Positions 49,365 through 63,225 are shown, numbered from the stretch's first letter. The stretch is DNA of 64,000 nt from Dromaius novaehollandiae (GCF_036370855.1 NC_088099.1:155643517-155707516); one strand, 5' to 3'. The notes: generated from the letters alone by a model not told the origin. Numbers and translations are program-made.

Positions 49365-49560
49365 GGCTCCGCCGCAGCCCGCGCTCCGCCCGCCTCGCCC
49401 CCGCAGAGGCGGTGACGGCGGGCGTTGGGCGCGGGCGCCCGCGGCGCCGTTGATTCTCTGGTTGGCCGCGGTGCCGGCGGCGAAGCGTGGGGCGGCCGGC
49501 AGCGATAGTTCTTCCGCGTGTCCGGACACGTCCCTAAGACTATGTGGGGGGCGGGAGGGA
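49060..49560 (-). promoter_or_regulatory. DSCC1: CpG island, DSCC1 promoter
   Basis: High GC and CpG density covering exon 1 and about 200 bases upstream. Contains GC boxes (CCGCCCCGCCCC near 49177-49190, GGGGCGGCC near 49489), an E2F-like TTGGGCGCGGG (49425-49435) that would suit an S-phase gene, and the palindrome CGTGTCCGGACACG at 49517-49530. The transcription start is inferred to lie within 200 bases upstream of 49364. Confidence 0.8.
49195..49364 (-). CDS. DSCC1: DSCC1 coding exon 1 (start codon)
   Basis: Encodes residues 1-56 (MRRREEVDATLQTAKLNAAE and on to ELQAGR) and two bases of Ser57. The ATG was chosen because it aligns with the human start (MKRTRDEVDATLQ); the frame stays open upstream for about 164 codons but that part looks non-coding. 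Very GC-rich. Donor GTACGG. Intron 1 (47463-49194) is 1.7 kb, GC-rich near the exon, with a possible ancient SINE scrap near 48825-48860. Confidence 0.95.
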
Positions 49561-50160
49561 GGAGGAGGAAGAGGAGAAGGAGGAGGAGACATGCAAGCAA
49601 CTAGAGCCGTCCTGCTGCCTTCTTCATAAATGCAAATATCTGTAAAATACCATCTATAAAATGCCATATATACCCATAAAATATAATATAGAGCCATAAA
49701 AACGCAATAAAACCAGCTCCCAGGTGTGCGTCCCTGCCCAGCCCTTAGCGCGGCAGCTCCAGGTGAATATTCCCTTGGAGCCACAGCTTGAGCGCACGGG
49801 TGGGCGTTGTTCCTACCTCGAATAAGGTGCGTGTGTGGATGGGGGGCCCTTGTCACCCTATGCTGGCGACGCCAGCCGCTCCAGCAAGATGAACCATGAG
49901 TTTACACCAGAAGCAGGTGAAGAAGCCTCCCGTGGTGAAACAGAGGGAACTGTCTGCTAGTTGCTGTACAACTAGCAAAATAGCGCAGCCCTAGGTTCGC
50001 CGTGCGCGACGCCCCCGCGCAGAGTTCGAGGTCTGGCTGGGTTTAGTGCCGTGGCCCGACCTCGACCGAGTCTGCGTGAGGAAGTTGCTGTGAAGGTGTG
50101 GGAAAGTATTTGCGCTAAATAGTGAAAGATAAGAAGAGTGAAAACCGCAGACAAGTGCAA
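49560..50160. other. flank upstream of DSCC1 with a second GC-rich patch
   Basis: A purine-rich stretch (GGAGGAGG repeats, 49559-49590), an AT-rich block at 49625-49715 with repeated ATAAAA-type units, then a CpG-rich patch at about 49985-50090. No conserved exon was recognised. It may be the outer part of the DSCC1 promoter region. Confidence 0.55.
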
Positions 50161-53100
50161 TTATTACAGCGGTGATAGTCAGCAGCTCAGAGATTCAAGA
50201 GGAAAAATTTTGATGTGAAAGGATATAAAACCCTGAGAAAAACAAAGGCAGAAGATCAGAAAACAGCAACTCAGCAACACTGAGAATCAGTTTGCACCAA
50301 GGAGGAGGTGGTTGCTTCTCCCCAGCATGGCTGAGGCCTGCCTGGTCCCCAAAGGCTCACCGAGGTCTTATTTATTGTGGCCATATTAACACTTGGCCTA
50401 GTATCGCGTTAGTCCCGACTGTCTGTTGCATGCACTAGCTAATAACGTACTGCTAAACTGCGCCTATCCGCTTGCAGAGTCTCCTTGTGCTTAGCGTAGA
50501 CGACCCAGGCGAAGGAGGTTACCCCGGCTTCACGGTGGTGGAGCCAGAATGCCTGCAGGTTTCCTGGGAGTGAGGGAATAGCAGATGGGCCGTTCTCTCC
50601 CGAGGCGCAGTAACCGTGGCATCCTTGGGTAGGATGGGATGGACTCGATCAGCTTGGTACCCAGCCCGGCAGACAAGGATTATTGTCAGGCGTGACCAAG
50701 TGAAACATCTCCTGCCTTCACAAGGTGCTTTGCTTGAGAGGTGCTGATGAGGCAATTGGCCTCGGAGAAAACTTTCACTGAGGTAATGAGTAGGTTACCT
50801 CTATCAAACGTGTTGTTGCTTATTCACAGACTCAGCCATCTCTCATATTTTCACGCTTTATTTCACAGTTCTTGGAAGATGGAAATAGAGGCATTGCCTA
50901 CAGAGGAAGCTTGCAGCACTTGAACTTAGGTTAGTTTTTACTAAAGTGTTTGTGCAAATTGGTGTGTGTACATGCTTGTTTCAGTTTCAGACTGTTGCAT
51001 TTTGCTTTAATGTAAGTATGTTCCCACACCAGAAAATCAGGAAATAAAACAAAATCACTGTTCTACCAAGTGAATGCTTACAGAGTTTGAATTGTTCAGA
51101 CAGCTGTTTAATTATACTGGTTTTAATTTATACCTTATATTTGTACAATTTTCTACATGCCTGTTTCTTCTCCTTTCTCCTTTCCAGTCTGTGGAATAAA
51201 AGAAAAGAGATTCTGACATAACCAAGCAACTGAATTCAAGACATGAACTTATAGAGTCTGTATCTTAAGAGTTCTGCTACTTAACAGAAATCTGGTGGGA
51301 AGAAAATCACCAAGCGTTATTCAGGAGCTGGCACTCCGGTCTGGAACATCTGACACTGAATCCAGCATTTAGTTTTTCCAACTGGTTTTATTTAACCTAG
51401 TAATTGTGTCCTTTACATGATTTTTTTAGTTTGTTTCCTAAGGAAGTGAAATGTGTATGATTGTGCTGCCTGCCATCTTTCTTTCTGACTGTTCCTCACA
51501 AATCACTCTTGAAGCTGTCATTCAAGTTCAGACAAATCTGACAGGTAAAGTTCCTACAAGTTTTGTGGAAATCAGTGGCTAGACAATATAGTAGTGCTGC
51601 TACTTAGGGGAAAGCAGTTATAAATCAGGTCTGATACATTCTGAGAGGCAACAGCTGGCCAGTCAACAAAAATGTAGACATAAATCTATAGGAAACATAG
51701 CTCCATTAGTTTCATTGTGCAGGAAACAACTTGCATTATGGATTTTTGTTTTCATTGAGAACATCCAAGAACAGTCACCTAACTGACAAAAAAATGATTT
51801 GTGTTATTTTAACAGCATTTTAATTACAACCATTCAGTCTTTAACTAGGAATTCATAAAATTAACTTCTTCAAAAAAGATGTATGATTTAATGAAAGTGG
51901 ACAACACAGAAAATGAAGAGATACTGAACTGTCAATGTTGCTGTGGACAAATATTTATAGGGAAATTCGTGCTATGGTAATGGAGCTTGATAGGATCTGG
52001 AAATTAATGTGGGAATTTTTATTTGCTGTGAAGTTGCTTAGCTTCCAGTCTAGCGTATTAACACTAGTACTGATTTCAGTTTGGGCTGGTATGCTGGGCT
52101 GAAACTGTCATGATTCGGAAGCAGATACACAGCACCATGTTACCTGCAGGGGTGAACTCCTCTGGTAGTTGGATGGGAGAAAGATTTGGGGGAGTAACAA
52201 ATTCAGCCATCCCAAATTAATTGATCACCAAGTTAAGTCACTCCTCCAAGGTGCATGGTAAGGCCTTTAAGTAACTGCTGTAAGAGCACAGCCAAAAGGT
52301 ACACCTCTTTTAACAGGTCTCAGTGCAAGTGAGAAGTAGAATTGAAGCCTTGAATAGCCTGTATCCTCAGCTAGGAGGGGAGGGGATGAAGATAAGTATC
52401 GAGCAAGATAAGCTTTGATGTAGTTTTGCAATTGACTAATGTTAACTGAAGCTAGTTTTAGCAGAATCTAATTGACAAACATTGGCTGAAATTAAGAAAA
52501 CATAAAATGGATTACATAAGATTATTGCAGTCCTGCTTTTGAAGTACCTGACCCTGTGTAATGTTTCCCAGGACTCAAACAACAAGAATATGAATGGCAA
52601 AATAAATCAAGGGCAGCCATGACATCAAAGAATGTAAGTTCAAATAACTCCAAAGCTCCACAATTAAGCTATAAAACAATAAAGGTGAGATAACATAACA
52701 TATGTTATAACACTGTTTATCACCAGCATCAGCCTCTAGTCATCAGGCAGCACATTGGGAGGATGACTTCACAGGTATGATTTCAATTCAAGTGCTTGGG
52801 AACTACAGTAGAATGTAGTGAGGAAAAATGGGCTGCATGCAATGGGTGTTTAAATGTCAAAGAAAGAAACGCGAGCTAAAAACTTTTGGGTGTCCTTCAA
52901 AGCACAATATAGGTAGCTGTAAAGCCAGCACCAGGAAAAAAATGGCACAGTGCCAAAATTGAATACGACAGCAAGTTACCAGCATAATGATATTTCCACA
53001 ATTCACAGTCACAGTTCCTGGAGATTATTCCAGAAGAGAGGCTCAGCTTGATTAAAACCTCACGAAACTCAGTTCAAGGATGTATTGTTTCAGTTGCAAT

Positions 53101-55394
53101 GCCCTCTGCAAGATTTAAAACTAGCTTGAATTTTACATTTTCACCCATTAAATGGCAGCTTCTCGTTGTCTAGAAATGTCCATCAGTGGTTGTGCCCATT
53201 ATGTCTCAACACGGAAAGGGACGATTGCAGCTGGACCTGTAGTGTGACTGGAGTTAGAGCGCAAGAACCCTGAATTCCATTTCAGCATCTGTCATAGACC
53301 TTTTGTGAGACATTTGGGGTTATGCCATTGTATACATCTGTGGTTCACGCGTATCTTGAATAACATGTGAAATTCTCCTTGTATAATAGTCTGATCATAT
53401 TATCTCTAAACCACTACAGGAAATACAGAGAATGGCATTCTGGGACATCAGAGATACAGACTGATTTACATAGAAAAAGAGACTAAATTGATTAGATCAT
53501 TTTGACTTACCAAATCTGGAGAAAGGAGATATAGTAGAGGCATAAACAATTATGAACAGTAAGGAAAAAGAAATAATTGTCTGTTCTGTCTCAAATGTAA
53601 GAACTGGGGAATACCATTGAAATGAACAGAAAGTAGGTTATGGGTAATAAAAGACAAGACCTATGCAATGCGTTGTGGTACTCATGAGATGTGAAAGTCA
53701 AAATGAGTGGGATTCACAGAAGAGCTAGACAAATTCATAAAGGTTAGATGTACTGTTCTCTATTAATCACAGTGTTCTGGTTTTAGTCACAACTCAGGTT
53801 CCCCCTAAATCACCAGAGCATACCAGGAAGGACTGTTATTTGTTACACTCTTTCTATAGTACTGTCTCCTGCTCTCCATCGGAGTAGATGGCATTCTACT
53901 TTTTTTAATGGATAAATAGCTAAAGTAGCAAAGCAGTACCTCACATGCTCTGTCTTCTAGGCATTGATTAATTTGTATTATCATGTCCCAGTTAAACAGT
54001 CGTATCAGACGATGCCAGCCAATGAAGCATCACAAAGAAGGAAATAACAAGTCCAAGACTCAAATGGGAAAAATTTCAGTCAATTAGTAGAAAAATCAGG
54101 CAGCTCGTTGTTAATTCAGGTAAGCACCATCTCATCATTTTTAATAGGCCAACAGGGAGGGGTGCAGAAGAGTTACACTCAAATTAGGAGAAAATACACA
54201 GATGTTATCAAATCCAAATATTTGCGTAAACTACACAGTAGCTTGGAGTATCTCACTGACACCATACTAGAACTGTGCTGGAATCAAAACAGAACAAACA
54301 GCCAACAAAAAAGTCAGAGAACAACTGTACTGAGAATTTCTCAATACGCTGTTGTGGCAAACAAAAAACTCAAACACGCAGTGGTTATGAGACATTTAGT
54401 CATTAGATGCTGTTTCATTGTTAAGCTGTTTCTTTAGTACACCAGCATAGCCCTATGTAAATGCAAACAAAGCCTGATGATCAGTCTTGCTACACTTGTG
54501 TCATTCACGGTAAAGTGGAGTAAACAAATTGGTACTCAGCCTACATTCATAGCTTCTCCCCAGTTTCAGCCAGTCAGCAAGAACAACCTTCATATTTATA
54601 GACCATGTCCTCACAGTGTGAACACCGGTGCAAGTGGTGGGAAGGAGCTATGACTTTTGTTCATACTGGCATGAAAGAACAGGACAATTTTTTCAAGAAC
54701 ATATCCATTATATGGACATAGTCCATTTTAGGTTTAGATTACATGACATGCATGCATGCCATTTTCTGTATGAATACACCCTTTGCTCCATCTACATTTC
54801 TAGGCCAGAACTTCCAAGTGCTTCTAGCACTGAGAAGTTTTATAATTCTCATTCAGCTGCTAGTTGGCAAAATTAGCAGCAATGCAAGGACTTTATTTCA
54901 AGCCCTCCAAATTTAAGCACATTACACACATACTGCTAAAATTATCTGAAACTGTTATCATTAGTATATAGGAAGCCGGCATACATCTTTATTTGGTATT
55001 CATGAAAAGAAAACCTGCCACAAGCCATAAAGCATACGGAAATATAATAGATATCTAGAATTAAACATATATTTTTAATATATGAGCAGAATGTTTTATG
55101 ATTAAACTTCAGGGGTCAGTTCGGAGACCTTATTAATAGCCACATACTATACCTCATTATGTGTCATTTGACAAGTTATCAAATAGTCTTGCTTCTTGAT
55201 TAACCAGCTAATATCTGTATAGTAGTGACCTCAGGAAGTTTTTTGGCAGTTAATATATTATTAATTTTTGAGATATTTCCAGGACTAGACATTCCAAGTA
55301 TATCACAGCCAAAAGTTCAACAAACTACATATCAATTATATCTGTTTGAATCTAAAAAAAAAACTTCAAATAATATGAAAAACATAGTAGGGTA

Positions 55395-55455
55395 AAATAT
55401 ACTATATACATAAATATATAAATTATATATATAAAAAGATATATATATATATGTA
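55395..55455. repeat. AT-rich simple repeat
   Basis: TATATACATAAATATATAAA followed by alternating TA units in the intergenic region upstream of DSCC1. Low complexity. Confidence 0.85.
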
Positions 55456-57822
55456 AACACAGGAAGATGCATTCCATATTCTGTTTGTGGAAGAATATAT
55501 GATGGAGAAGTACAGTGGGGCAGGAAGATTCCAGTGAAAAACAGTTGGGTGAAAATTAGAATAAGGATCGTGAAAAGAGCCAATATAGGAAAAGCTTGTA
55601 TAAGAAAAGGAGGAGACGTCTTACAAGGGAATAATTAAAACACCACCACAAATGAGCATCTCATCAAAATTCTGTCCAAAAAAACCAATGTGGGCATAAT
55701 CAAAAAGTTACTGAACAAATATCTGGTTCTGTTACATTCTAGTTGTTTCAATAAATTGAGGCTTTTGGTCATGTTGTGCCTCCATAGTAAACGGGAAAAG
55801 GAAAGGTGAGGCAGGTTTTCTTGTACTAAATTTGTGCAGTGCTCAAGTAACTCAGGAAGATCTAAGATAAGAGGTGAACAAAAGGGACAGGATGAGTGGG
55901 AACCAATCAATCTCCAGAATTATCAGTCGAGAAACTATTCTGTGGTCTGGAAGAATTAATTTCTAGGGGAGAGTTTTTCATCTGTGGTCTAGAATTTTTC
56001 TTCCCCAATTTCATCCAGTTCCCAACTGAAACTTCCTTACCACACAGTTTCCCCTTCCTGCACGGTGTTTGTACTTCTCATAGTTTATACTCACAATATG
56101 CCCCCAAATCTATATGCTAGTTTTATTATTACTTTACTTTTTTAAAACATGAAACTCTCTTTGTAATGTGAAATATGACATGTCAATTAACATGTAATAC
56201 TGTTCACTGTTCATTCTTCTACCTTGACTTATTTAAAAAGAAGGCAATATAATATACTACTCTTCTTACACTCACTCATATTCAGAATCACACAATAATG
56301 CATTTTTATTAACAACATCACTTTAAACTTTAAAATAGAAAGGGGGCATGTTTTGCTTCCCTTCAACAGCATAGCACTTTTAAAAATTCAACTCAGATTC
56401 AGTGTTGGTAATTTCTTCTTATACTCACTAATCTCTGAACAGTCTCAATACTTATCATATTAACTTTTTTTTCTCTTTATCAGTTGAGTAATTAAGATGT
56501 GTCCAGTTACCTCTTGTAAACAGTGTGGATAAAACTTAATAGTTTTGTTCATATATTTGTGCATAACTTTGAAATAACCTAGATGAAGAAAATTCAGAAC
56601 ATTGGCTCAAAACATAAATAATAAGCTTTGTGTTCCACTTAGAAGACAACAGAATACAGCAGAAACAACATAGAAAACAGGTTTATCTTAGAAAGTCTCT
56701 GAATGATGGAGCAGACAATGCAGTGTACGATAAGAAAGGTAATTCTTGTTCCTGCCTTTGTTGCATCTTAAAATTCAACTTCTCCAAGCACTGTTCAGCT
56801 ACATCTTCCCTTTATTAGTACCTTTTCAAATTAACTTCCTTTTTTGGAAAAAGGTTTTTGGAATCAACTCAATGCAATTTCTTATTTGTTTTTTGAAGTT
56901 ATTCATTAGATGGTATTTAATTCTCGGTAAATCTTTCATATTATTTTTAGTATTTCTACATTGTTAAAAATCAGGGCAGAAGCTTTCTAGATTGATTGGA
57001 GTCAACTGGTCCATAAATTAGCCTCCTTCACTGGCTAATACTCCTAGAAGATCCTCACTAGCAAGTGTTGAGAAATCTCTTACCACCTTGCTTCTTTATT
57101 GAAAAGAATTCTGGGAATTTAAACAAGAAATACAGCGTAGGTTCATGACTACAGAATAACTTCATGGACGACGAATGGTTACATGAGTGTTTCTGATGAT
57201 ACTAATACCCTTGATTCTAGAACAATACCCTACATGTGGCATTTATGCTTTTGATTAACCATAAAATACACTGGCAGTCAGCTGCAGCAGCTAATGGAGC
57301 AGTCCTGACCCTCAATGACTTCAAGAGCTCTCTGTAGGGCCCAAGTCTTATCCTCATTCACGCTGAATAAATAGACTTCAGGCCTTCCAAGCATTACTAG
57401 TTAGTTCAAGTCTGTCATTCTCAACTTTTCTCCTGGTGCTGAATTTTTGGATGAGCAAGCTATCCCCTTTCCCATCCTGTCCATATACCTAGGAATCCAT
57501 CTAGTCCCATGCCATTTTTAGCCCCACACCATCTGCGTGACATGAAAGTGCAAGAAACTCTGCAGACCTCTCTGTAAGAAACGCTTCATTCTGAAGGTCT
57601 CCATCTAACCGCTCAGTTATTACCAGGACCTATGCCTAAAGCATGAATGTTCATATATCTATTGTATTTTTGACTCCTTTTCTGTGTAGATCCTAACCAT
57701 CTTTCTGCTTTTTCTCCTGCTGCTACACATTAGAGGTTGTCATGGGGCTGAACAGATTTTTTCCATTGTAGTCACTGTGACAATGAGTAGCTGGAATTTT
57801 TTCTTACAACTCTGTGAGTAGT

Positions 57823-57872
57823 GATTAGCAGTGAGTATATCACAAGGGATTAGCAGTGAGTATATCACAAGG
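57823..57872. repeat. 25-bp tandem duplication
   Basis: Two exact copies, in direct contact, of a 25-base unit beginning GATTAGCAGTGAGTATATCA and ending CAAGG (57823-57847 and 57848-57872), followed by a partial GAT. The perfect identity suggests a recent duplication. Confidence 0.95.
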
Positions 57873-60800
57873 GATATCAATGTCTTGAGATACTGAGCAA
57901 TCTGCCATCATGTAATAAGCTGTAACCAGGACAACAAAAGTAATTGTTTTCTTCGTCAGGTGTTTTGGAGGATCTACAATTACTTTTTACTGAGAAATTA
58001 CTTCTTTGCCTGTATAATTAGGAGAGATCCTTGTCCTCTCATCTTCTCCTGTCTAGGTGTGGAAGCTGGATCATCAGTTTTGGCATGGACCTTACCTAAC
58101 AGAATTATCTTTTTCCAGGAAATTTTTTGGTAAGTGGATGATGAGACCACTGTCATCATGAGCTACTTGAGAAGAGGTGCTGTATGAGGCTTGAGGAGAG
58201 ATCCTGCCCTTCAAGTCCTTGTTAGAGAGCTAAATGAGTTTTCCCCTGAATTTAACAATTTGTTTGAGAGAAACACCAAAGGCAATTAAGAAACTTAGAA
58301 GTCTTTAATTAAAAATTCTGTGGTCCACTTCTGAGGGAGCAGGTGCTGGGGTCTGCTGAACTGAGTTACAGGAAAAGTTCAGGTGTAGTCGATCCTATTC
58401 TGGGGCAGGCACGTGCAGTAACTGGGTCTCCTGGGATGCTTCCAGGTCTGTTTTCTGTATTGACTTGTTCAAGAGTGACTAGTCAAGAGCTCTTCTCCAG
58501 AGACAAAAGTCAGTATAGACAGGGAGAAAAGGCCTTGTCCTTTCTCTGGCTGCTGTGAAGACTATGAAGACAGTGTAATATAGAGGGGAAAAGCTATGAG
58601 GGACATTGTAAAGGAAATTTATTCCTTCTGTGTCCTGTCTCTGCCCACTCCTGTTGCTAAGTTCTTCCTCACAGTCTCTTCTCCTCCCTGATTCTCTCCC
58701 CCTTTCTTCAGCTCAAATCCCTTTTCTGTTCTTACTCTTCTTCCAGTTCTTATTCTCTTCACAGCTGTTTCCTGTACCTTTTTCTTCTCATTTCTCTCCA
58801 TTTCTCAGAATTACTATTTAAGTAGGAAAATGTTTGACTAAAACTGCATTTTTCAAACCCCTGAAAGCTGAAGCCTGTTTTCCAGAAAATAAAGCAGTTA
58901 TTCATTTTTCTGTCTTATTATCTACTGTTAAAGCCCAGAACATTGTAATGTTCTGCCCACTACAGAAGAAGTTCAGGTTCTTTATTATGCATTCATATAT
59001 TTCTTCTCCTTTCTTACGCACTTTGATAAGTCGGGAGAAAGATATTGACACTGAGAATTAGTATGCTATCACTGACACCTAAGTTAGCTGTCACTGAAAC
59101 AGATAGTCATTTTGTACCTCACAGAGCTGTTGTTGGTATTTCTGTCTTCAAACTCAGACTATTATGTCTGCATTAATTGAACTCAAAGCGTAGTTCCAGG
59201 AAGCTTTAAAACAACCTGAATCTCCTGTAAATCTGGTCTGTTTTTTTTTTTTTTTTCACTGCTATCACCCTATTAGCAATGATTGGTTATTCTGAACTTC
59301 TCCTTTCTAATAGTGGACCCACATTAAGACAGGCATTTTATGGGCACATTTTTATTTTTATTCAAGACATTTTGAGGTATCGTAGTGGGGAAAAAAGTGG
59401 TGATAGCCTTCTATGCTCCTTTTTGCAATAAATTGACTGCATGATTGCTAAAATGAGACTGAAGCTCTGGAAATTGGGCAGCTTTGTGTGTCTGCCTCAG
59501 TTCCATTGAGATCCACTCTTGTGAGGCAGGACTGCACCCAATCTTCCTTGTCAGAAGTGATGGTATCTTCCAAACACCATTTATCTGTGGCACTGGAAAA
59601 AGACATCACCCACAGGAAATGATGAGGATCTAGTACCTCTCCTTTTTCTGTCTCAGATTCACACCTCTAGAATTACTGTTTAAGGTTTTGTACTTGGTTA
59701 AGTTTGCTCCAACTCACCTTTGTGAAGTTTTCTTCCCAAACAGAACAACTGGTGACTAATTTTTCTGATGTGTTTTCTGTTGAGATGTGGAGAGCAGGGC
59801 AGTACTCCCATGACAGTTCAGCCTTGGCAATATTTTTACCAGGAGCTGTATTTCAAGAGTCCTAAATTTGTTCTTATGATAAAACTCTGCTATGTTTCTC
59901 CTCAATCCCAGCTGTGTCTGTTGGTGCCTCCTTTCTGCTGTGCCTTTGGCACTGAGCGTGTCTGACGCAGAGTTGCAGCAAAGCTACTTCTTCATAAAGA
60001 ATTCTGGTACTCTGTAGCACCAAAAATATCTCTCTTTAGTGCAATAAAAGGACTGATCACAGCTGATCATTTTGACATATCTCAGCACAATGCAATATCT
60101 GACTTATTTTAGAAGCTTGTTCTGCTGAGTTTATCTCATTACTTCAGCCCTCCAAGAAATCTGTAAATATTTTGAGAGCCCAAGATGTCTCAGAGAAACA
60201 CTTACTTGCAAGTTGCTGTCATAAAAGAGAACACTTACTTTTCTAGCATTTTACTGGTTTTATTTTTTCCTCTGACTAAATTGGGTAGCTAGTATGGTGT
60301 TTACTGTGGAAACAAATTAATAATGGGGTCCAGCGTGTTGTGTTTGTAATACTATGCAAAGATTGTGTTATCTAAAGGTTCTTCTCTTACAAAATGACCA
60401 TTAGCTTCATTTAACAGTCTTTTTCTTTTGTCCAGCATCAGTTCTCAACAATTTTCTAATAGGCGTTTTCATATCCCATTTCCTCAAAGGACCGCAGGGT
60501 GGCAGACTGATTAAACATACCTACTGGAAACAGTTTCTCTCACAGATACTAAAAGACGGAGCTGGGCAAGCCAGAGTAGCTGCCGCTGGTGATTATCCCC
60601 GCGGAACCGAGTGATGCCATCGGTTTGGAGGGCTGCTGGCCTCTCACAGCGGTGCTGGCATAGCTGCAATGTGCTGGGACTGTGCCTTATGCCCCAGACG
60701 GGCCTCGCAGCTGGTGGAACAGCTTCGCTTGCGAGGCGCTCTTCAGCCACAGGATGCCTCCGTGCTGCAGAGCCTTAGCTAAAGACAGGATGTGATGTGG

Positions 60801-63186
60801 TTAATGATGGAGACAGCGCCAAACCCCCTGCTTTGTAGAGGGCTGTTTGACAAAGCACATCTTCATTAAATGCCTCATCAATCACAGGGGAGTGTGATTC
60901 TGTATCTCTTGATGGCAGCTGTTTGGCATCCTATCAAACTGCTTGCATCTGTTCCTGCCACCAAAAATGCGTATCTACAGATATGTATGCACTGCACGTT
61001 TGCACCGACACCGACCCTAGAGCCTGGCTGTGGTGCTCTCTGTAGGGCCCAAGGTCGCAGAAGAAGCAGATTGCCCAGGGCAGCATATGCCCCGCCGTGT
61101 GCAGTGTGGAAGGAACAACTGAGAGTCAACAGACACTCGGGCTGAGAAGTAGAAATGGATAGGGTAGTCAGAAACAGAGTCTTAGACTGAATCTCAGCTC
61201 TTAGATGTTGCTTCCCGAAGGAGAAAAAATTGTGCCCGTCTGAGCATTCAAGGCTGGTTACAGTGCAGAGTTAAACTGTCAGCTCACGGTAGTTTAAGCA
61301 AACCTTTCTCATCTTGCAGCCAGACATCAGAGCGCGTTAACACAGAAACAGCTGAAGGACACCTTAAGAAGCTGTCTTTTACTACTTAGCTAGTAGGTGT
61401 TGTCTTCACACTTGAGATGTGGTTTAGGAAGCTGTTCCTTTTTGGCTGTAGGTCACACTTCCCAGCTGACTCATACCTCCCAGCCTGTGCCCTGAACTTG
61501 ATACTACAAAAGTCATGAGGTACAACCCGAGTTAAACATACCATATAGACATAGCTCGGGCTGAAGGAGTTGATAATTGCTATCAGTTTAATGCAGAATA
61601 AAATAAAGAGAAAACAAAACAAAAAAGAACTAATGGGAATGCATATAAAATCTTCAAATATTCAGATTTCTGCCAATTTACAGGTGCTTTTTGACAGTTA
61701 TGTGAATATTCTTGTGTCTCTCAAAACTAAAAAGTATTACAAAACTACTGAATACATGAAATGAGAGGAATTAGAAACTATTCCAGGTAGAGGTGGATAG
61801 AGGTACTTGTGTGGCTAGAACAAATAGCACCACTGACAGTGTAGAAAACAATTAGGCACTGGCTAATATAAAATGCTGGTTTAGCAGAGTGTAGCATCTA
61901 CTGGATTATTGGACCTACTGGTCTGATGTGGATTTCTCAATTTTTCCTGTTAAAGCAGTTTGCTTCCATAAAATATTTACCTTCACAGGTGCAAGCACAA
62001 AAACATGTTCCCATCTTACGGTAGTGCTTTAGCCACCAGTCTATACAGTAATCTCACTCTCTGACACAGTGAGTGCTCGAATGTTTAACACAAAATGGAA
62101 AAACTGAGTAAGGACAGGCTTAGAAAGTCCCTTTCAGATTGTATCTGCATATTTCAGGATCAAGATGCCTTTTTCTCTGTACTTCAGCTCAGCATTGGAA
62201 CAATTACCAGGTCAGTGAGACATGAAACCTAAGAAGCTAAACAGAAGTCTCGTTCTAACACTGATATTATCAAACAATCCTCCTGTTATCTCACCATGGT
62301 GACTTCTGCAGGAACTTGGGTGGTATATTTGAAAAAGAGAAGTTTAAAACATGCCATTTTTTCTGCTAAAAAAATACTAACTTTTCCTGTGGTTTATCAC
62401 GAGACTAAAATCAGCTTGGCCAGATGCTTTTAATCCTTTGAATCACACGAATGCTGATCTTCTGACCAGTTTCTAGTAGACAAATTGTTCAAACGGAAAG
62501 CAACAAATGAACAGCAATGAATGTAATCTGTGCACTGCCAAGAGTGGGAAATACTATTGTATGTAGCATGAAAAGTGGAGGGGAGACTGGACAATACCTG
62601 GTAGTTCCTCCAATTTCCCTTGCCAGACCCCTACTCCTAAGGAAGTTAGCCAGTCGAAACACAAAGACAATTGAGTTCTCTTTGCAAATAAGCATGGGAA
62701 TATAGGAAAAACCCCCACTTATTTTATGTCAGTGTTGCAAGAGATACTTGAAAGAAAAGACTGCTTAAAGGCCAAAAAACTATTTTTTTCCCTCAGTAAG
62801 AGAGGAACCAAGTATTTCTAAATGTGATGTTTACATATTGCAGGCTCTTATATAAAAGAGGTTAGGAAAAAATGTTAACTCATTGAACAACTTACCTGCT
62901 AATGCCTTTTCTCCCTGAAGTGCTCCCCTATCTTTTGCATGAGGTAATCAATGCCTTAATGATTTGTTTATCATTTTGCTCTTTGAAAAGCTGTAGTCAT
63001 CCCAGCAAGGAAAAGACAAACAATATTACGTGAGACACAGGAACATTGCTATAGCAGAAACGAAAAAAACCCACATGAATATTGGTAACGTTTTCATATG
63101 AATGTCACAGGCTAAAATAAGCTCGCAAAAAATTAATTAGTGGAAATCTCAGAGTAATTTATCAAATCAAAACTTAGGCCACAGAT

Positions 63187-63225
63187 GCAATATTCTTTAA
63201 AGCAATATTCTGAAAGCAATATTCT
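63187..63225. repeat. GCAATATTCT triple direct repeat
   Basis: GCAATATTCT occurs at 63187-63196, 63202-63211 and 63216-63225, the last two preceded by AAA. Short imperfect tandem array in the intergenic region. Confidence 0.85.

Noticed and set aside
48973..49629. 218-codon plus-strand open frame across DSCC1 exon 1
   Set aside because: Antisense shadow of GC-rich coding sequence; low-complexity Arg/Pro/Ala content.
54108..54437. 109-codon plus-strand open frame in the intergenic region
   Set aside because: No similarity to a known family, no CpG island or splice context, and composition typical of chance open frames.
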